A stretch of 64,000 nucleotides of DNA, taken from NCBI RefSeq assembly GCF_001043055.1, contig NZ_JYLF01000008.1, forward strand, positions 157,650-221,649, given 5' to 3'. Below the pieces are notes generated by a model. That model was not told the DNA's origin, did not search any database, and saw only the letters and a program-made list of their open reading frames with translations. The first letter of the stretch is position 1. Each line of letters starts with the position of its first letter. Positions 61,294-64,000 of the stretch are shown piece after piece. The translations under genes and the position numbers were made by a program. Source of the stretch: Pseudomonas weihenstephanensis. Lineage in GTDB: Bacteria; Pseudomonadota; Gammaproteobacteria; Pseudomonadales; Pseudomonadaceae.

Positions 61294-61317
61294 AAGCCCC
61301 TTTTAGGGGCTTTTTTT
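61294..61317 (+). terminator. Terminator of the plasmid-borne chemoreceptor
   Basis: AAGCCCC / TTTT / GGGGCTT stem followed by a T-run; the convergent mob gene ends at 61323. Confidence 0.9.
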
Positions 61318-61322
61318 ATGAG

Positions 61323-63161
61323 TTAGCTATATGGGTCATAAGGGTCTTGAAATGGGCTTGGTGGCTTGAGTTTTAGCAGTCTTCTCTTTCTGGCTTCTTT
61401 CGCCTGCAGGGCTTCCTCCTTGTCAAACTCAATAACTTGTTTTCTTGTGAACGTGTCGGATGCCAAAAGTTTCACTTTATCTGTAAATCCTAACTCCACT
61501 TTGGCATGGTCTAATCCTTGTTCTTTTAGTTGTTCCCCAACGTTAAATAGGTAATCCTTTCGTTTCTCTGAACCCAAGCGGCTTGCCATTTTATATGTGT
61601 TTTCTCTTAATCTCTTATAGAATTGCTCTGGATTTTCATCAAGCCTTTTGGCTTCAAGTATTCGATCAACCAGAATGTCAAATTTTTTGATTAATGGTTC
61701 AAGCTCTTCCTCGTAGACCTTAATCGCTTTTTCTAATACTGATTTTCTTTCGGTATCCTCTTCTATTTTCTTCCTTAGCTCGCGTAGTTCTTTGGTCATT
61801 TTTTCTTTGGTGGATTTGAAATTTATCTTTAGCTGTTCGGTTTTGTTCGTCTTCTCGGTTATGTCCTCGGACAGTATTTGCCTATGGTGGTCGAGCTTCG
61901 CATTTTCTTTTTGCTGCTCTGTGGCGTGCATCTCTAAGTTTTGGATTTTATTCTTGTATGTTGAAACAGTATTTTGAAGCTCGCTTATCGTGGTGTTAAG
62001 CGTGACGACATTCGTTTTTTGCTCGGTCAGCTCTTCTTTCTTCTGTGTAAGCTCCTGCTCAAGTTTCTCTACTTGTCTGGTGTAATAGTTATGGCTTCGC
62101 TCGCTCTTGGGCTTCTTGGCCTCCTGCTCAATCTTGCTTAGGAATTCTTTGTTATCCTTGGTTTTAGGTAGGAATTTGGCTTGTAAGCCATATGGAGCGG
62201 CTAAGCTGTTAAAGTGCTCGTAAAAGGCCGCCTGCATTACTTTTGACTTCCATGACTCGCGTTCTCGGATAAACCTATGGTTTTGCTTTTCTTCGCTACG
62301 GTTGGGAAGTTTGAAGTCTTCTAATGTTGGCGGTTCGGATATATTATCAAGGTGAGCTTTATTCTTCGCGTAGTATTGTGATGCGAATTCAAATTCTTGG
62401 GCTGAAAAATCATATTTTCCGGTCTTTGTGTTTTGAAGGTCAAGGAAGGCGTGAACGTGGTTGGTTGTCTCGTCCAAGTGGCTGAATGAAAAAAGCATCT
62501 TGTTGTTGGGGAAATTCTTTTGATAGAACTGGTGCATGGCTTTCTGCAAAAGGTCTGTGTATCCCTTTGTGATTGCCAATTTATTGGGTTCGGGGATCAC
62601 AAGGATGATCTCCTTGACCCTGTTAACCGTCCTTGATACGGCTCTATCTGGTGCGTTCTGCTCGATCTCCTGCTTCTTGGTGGTGTAGTTCTCTAAAAGG
62701 TCGATCCTCTGGGCTACGCGGCTAATCTTGTGTTGATTTAATAGGGTGGCGTAGTCCTCGATTACCAACGTCCTTTCCCCCTCCATTACAGATGTGACAT
62801 GTTCTTTTATCTCGGTTGGTTCGGTTGCGTTTATGAATTTGACCAGTTTAGATTTGAGTTTTCTCAGCTTTTCTTTTTCTGCTGCTATCTCGTCAGTCGC
62901 TTCTGTCGCTATGAGCTTGGTTTGTAGTTGGTCGTTGAAATCGGCCAGTAATTGCTCTGCCAATTCCCTTGTTAATATCTGTTCAAGACCACCTACAATG
63001 GCGACACTCGGGTGGTCTGGATTGGGATTGAATTCAAAGTCGTCATACTCATTTTGATCGAGCCTGAGCGAGTGTCTTAACGAACTATCTAACCCCTTCA
63101 GGTTGGAGTAGTTCCTATCTCTTTTTGTTAGCGTGATTGTTTGCAGGTTGGTGTCATTCAT
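61323..63161 (-). CDS. mob: MobV-type relaxase (Mob/Pre)
   Basis: 612-aa plasmid mobilisation relaxase. The metal-binding histidine motif SHLDETTNHVHAFLDLQNTK is the MobV HxDExxxHxH pattern. The C-terminal half is a long coiled coil (about residues 365-505, e.g. EKLEQELTQKKEELTEQKTN). GAGGATGTA precedes the ATG at 63161. Full length. It would nick an oriT upstream and allow transfer with a helper conjugation system. Palindromes suited to that role lie at 63224-63282 and 63427-63464. Confidence 0.88.
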   Translation of the reverse strand: MNDTNLQTITLTKRDRNYSNLKGLDSSLRHSLRLDQNEYDDFEFNPNPDHPSVAIVGGLEQILTRELAEQLLADFNDQLQTKLIATEATDEIAAEKEKLRKLKSKLVKFINATEPTEIKEHVTSVMEGERTLVIEDYATLLNQHKISRVAQRIDLLENYTTKKQEIEQNAPDRAVSRTVNRVKEIILVIPEPNKLAITKGYTDLLQKAMHQFYQKNFPNNKMLFSFSHLDETTNHVHAFLDLQNTKTGKYDFSAQEFEFASQYYAKNKAHLDNISEPPTLEDFKLPNRSEEKQNHRFIRERESWKSKVMQAAFYEHFNSLAAPYGLQAKFLPKTKDNKEFLSKIEQEAKKPKSERSHNYYTRQVEKLEQELTQKKEELTEQKTNVVTLNTTISELQNTVSTYKNKIQNLEMHATEQQKENAKLDHHRQILSEDITEKTNKTEQLKINFKSTKEKMTKELRELRKKIEEDTERKSVLEKAIKVYEEELEPLIKKFDILVDRILEAKRLDENPEQFYKRLRENTYKMASRLGSEKRKDYLFNVGEQLKEQGLDHAKVELGFTDKVKLLASDTFTRKQVIEFDKEEALQAKEARKRRLLKLKPPSPFQDPYDPYS

Positions 63162-63223
63162 TACATCCTCAGTAGTGGGTTGGTCTTTGCTCTTGGCTTT
63201 TGCTTCTGTCCTGCCGACTAGGC

Positions 63224-63282
63224 ACCTGCGTTAACCGTCACATCTTTTGCGTAGCAAAAGTGGGATGGTTAACATAGCAGGT
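63224..63282. repeat. 59-bp imperfect palindrome upstream of mob
   Basis: ACCTGC, GTTAACC and CTTTTGC on the left pair with GCAAAAG, GGTTAAC and AGCAGGT on the right around GTA. It would form a strong cruciform or RNA hairpin in the mob leader. Confidence 0.75.
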
Positions 63283-63426
63283 ATGTTTCTAAGGGCTTCT
63301 TTGAAAACTTGAACCATATGCATATATTGAACCACATAAAAAATGTATATCAAGCATGATGGTGTGGGTGGTTTTGTATAGTGGTGTTGGTTGGGTATGT
63401 GCGTGCGGTGTAGTAATCTTTATTAT

Positions 63427-63464
63427 AGTTATCTAGTGTATATGATATCTATATATAGATAACT
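63427..63464. other. oriT candidate
   Basis: AGTTATCTA (63427-63435) and TAGATAACT (63456-63464) flank an A/T-rich centre; TAGTGTA lies directly at the first arm. pMV158-type oriT has TAGTGTG just beside a similar inverted repeat, and MobV relaxases cut there. Confidence 0.45.
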
Positions 63465-63683
63465 AAAGACGTGTGTGGGTGCGTGCGTATACATGAGGCG
63501 TGTGCGGGGGAGTGCATTATGCGAGAGATTTTTTTAAAAAAGTTTTTTTTGAAGAAAGTCAAAAGCTATTCTGGTGATTAAGAGCGTGGTGCCTTTTGTT
63601 TTTGCTCTGGTTTTTAACGTGTAACGCCTTGGATTGTTAATGTGTAACCCCTCCAATTTTCGGTTTATTAGAGGGGCTTAATT

Positions 63684-63992
63684 TTATTTTATGATGTGGG
63701 AAAGGTCTGGTATTCCAAATGGCGTTAGTGGAGCTTTTTGTTTGAAAAATTGATGGGTATAAAGATTAAAGTCTTTTTCACCTTTTATACGAATGTCCAT
63801 GCCGACGAGGTTTGTTTCTTTGTCAATTTTAACGTCGAAGGTGATTCCTCTGGTGATGAAAAATGTGTTGAGTTTCAATCGGCCTTCTTCTGTTTCGTAT
63901 AGGGCTATTATGTCTTCGTAGGTGGTGATTTCGAGCGTTTCCGCTTCGATTGCTAACGTGCCTTCAAGTTTTTGGATCTCGCTTTCTAACAC
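63684..63992 (-). CDS. Hypothetical protein, possibly continuing past the window edge
   Basis: 102 codons from a GTG at 63992, reading LESEIQKLEGTLAIEAETLE and ending FGIPDLSHIIK. The frame is open to the window edge, so the start may lie outside. Acidic, soluble, no recognised domain; AT-rich codon use like mob and rep. Confidence 0.55.
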   Translation of the reverse strand: MLESEIQKLEGTLAIEAETLEITTYEDIIALYETEEGRLKLNTFFITRGITFDVKIDKETNLVGMDIRIKGEKDFNLYTHQFFKQKAPLTPFGIPDLSHIIK

Positions 63993-64000
63993 GGTGATCC

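Larger units (their letters stand above)
63162..63683. other. 522-bp gene-free region upstream of mob
   Basis: Holds two notable inverted repeats (listed separately), a GTGTGG/TGCGTGCG-rich stretch at 63465-63515, and CTAATTTTCCGG-like sequence with GGGG blocks further right. It most likely contains the mob promoter and oriT. Confidence 0.5.

Overview
The window looks like the chromosome of a Pseudomonas species, probably of the fluorescens/fragi type. The basis is protein resemblance and gene order: a diaminobutyrate aminotransferase beside mbtH, an rbsBACRKD operon ending in a periplasmic nucleoside hydrolase, thrS-infC-rpmI-rplT-pheST-ihfA-merR followed by tRNA-Pro(GGG), and a fecI-fecR-fecA set. 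From about 56.6 kb to the right end the DNA is visibly AT-richer and plasmid-like.

Layout. 1-1.5 kb: 3' part of a pvdH-like aminotransferase, then mbtH. 1.5-2.6 kb: periplasmic glutaminase-asparaginase on the minus strand. 2.8-10 kb: ribose uptake and catabolism operon with a readable promoter and a 12-bp perfect palindromic operator. 10-12 kb: small genes including an I78-type inhibitor lipoprotein and a cold-shock protein. 12.3-19.8 kb: the translation/ihfA block and tRNA-Pro. 19.7-29.7 kb: a decayed integrative element between tRNA-Pro and a second copy of its 3' end. It holds a broken integrase, remnants of contractile-tail genes X and D, a toxin-like gene with a probable immunity gene, Rz/Rz1 spanins, an internally deleted adenine methylase, an 18-bp inverted-repeat element of 184 bp, an intact chemoreceptor, a cysteine hydrolase, an IS66 transposase remnant and a lysozyme-inhibitor-like protein. 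29.7-33.6 kb: an AP2-like relic, a phage tail fibre with a broken 5' end, and tRNA-Gln(TTG). 33.7-43.5 kb: amidase, a candidate small RNA, polB, a CrcB/FluC-like protein, a K+ channel, and the minus-strand remains of a urease locus (NiCoT nickel permease intact, urea transporter and UreD-like gene broken). 43.7-50.3 kb: LysR regulator, tripartite EmrAB/OprM-type efflux pump, and an MHS-family transporter. 50.5-54.1 kb: an NCS1 permease divergent from a tryptophan-2-monooxygenase-like flavoenzyme. 54.2-56.6 kb: fecI, fecR and a fecA-like receptor cut off inside its plug domain. 56.6-64 kb: a ColE2-type plasmid module (Rep, ori-like sequence, probable antisense RNA, MobV relaxase, oriT-like palindromes) carrying a chemoreceptor and joined to the truncated fecA.

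The most unusual features are in the two accessory regions. In the tRNA-Pro element, two genes (integrase and toxin) are each thrown out of frame by a perfect short tandem duplication (8 bp and 11 bp). Removing one copy restores a continuous protein in each case. At the right end, a whole replication and mobilisation module of ColE2 type sits in the chromosome, with a chemoreceptor as its visible cargo, and it leaves fecI/fecR without a complete receptor inside this window.
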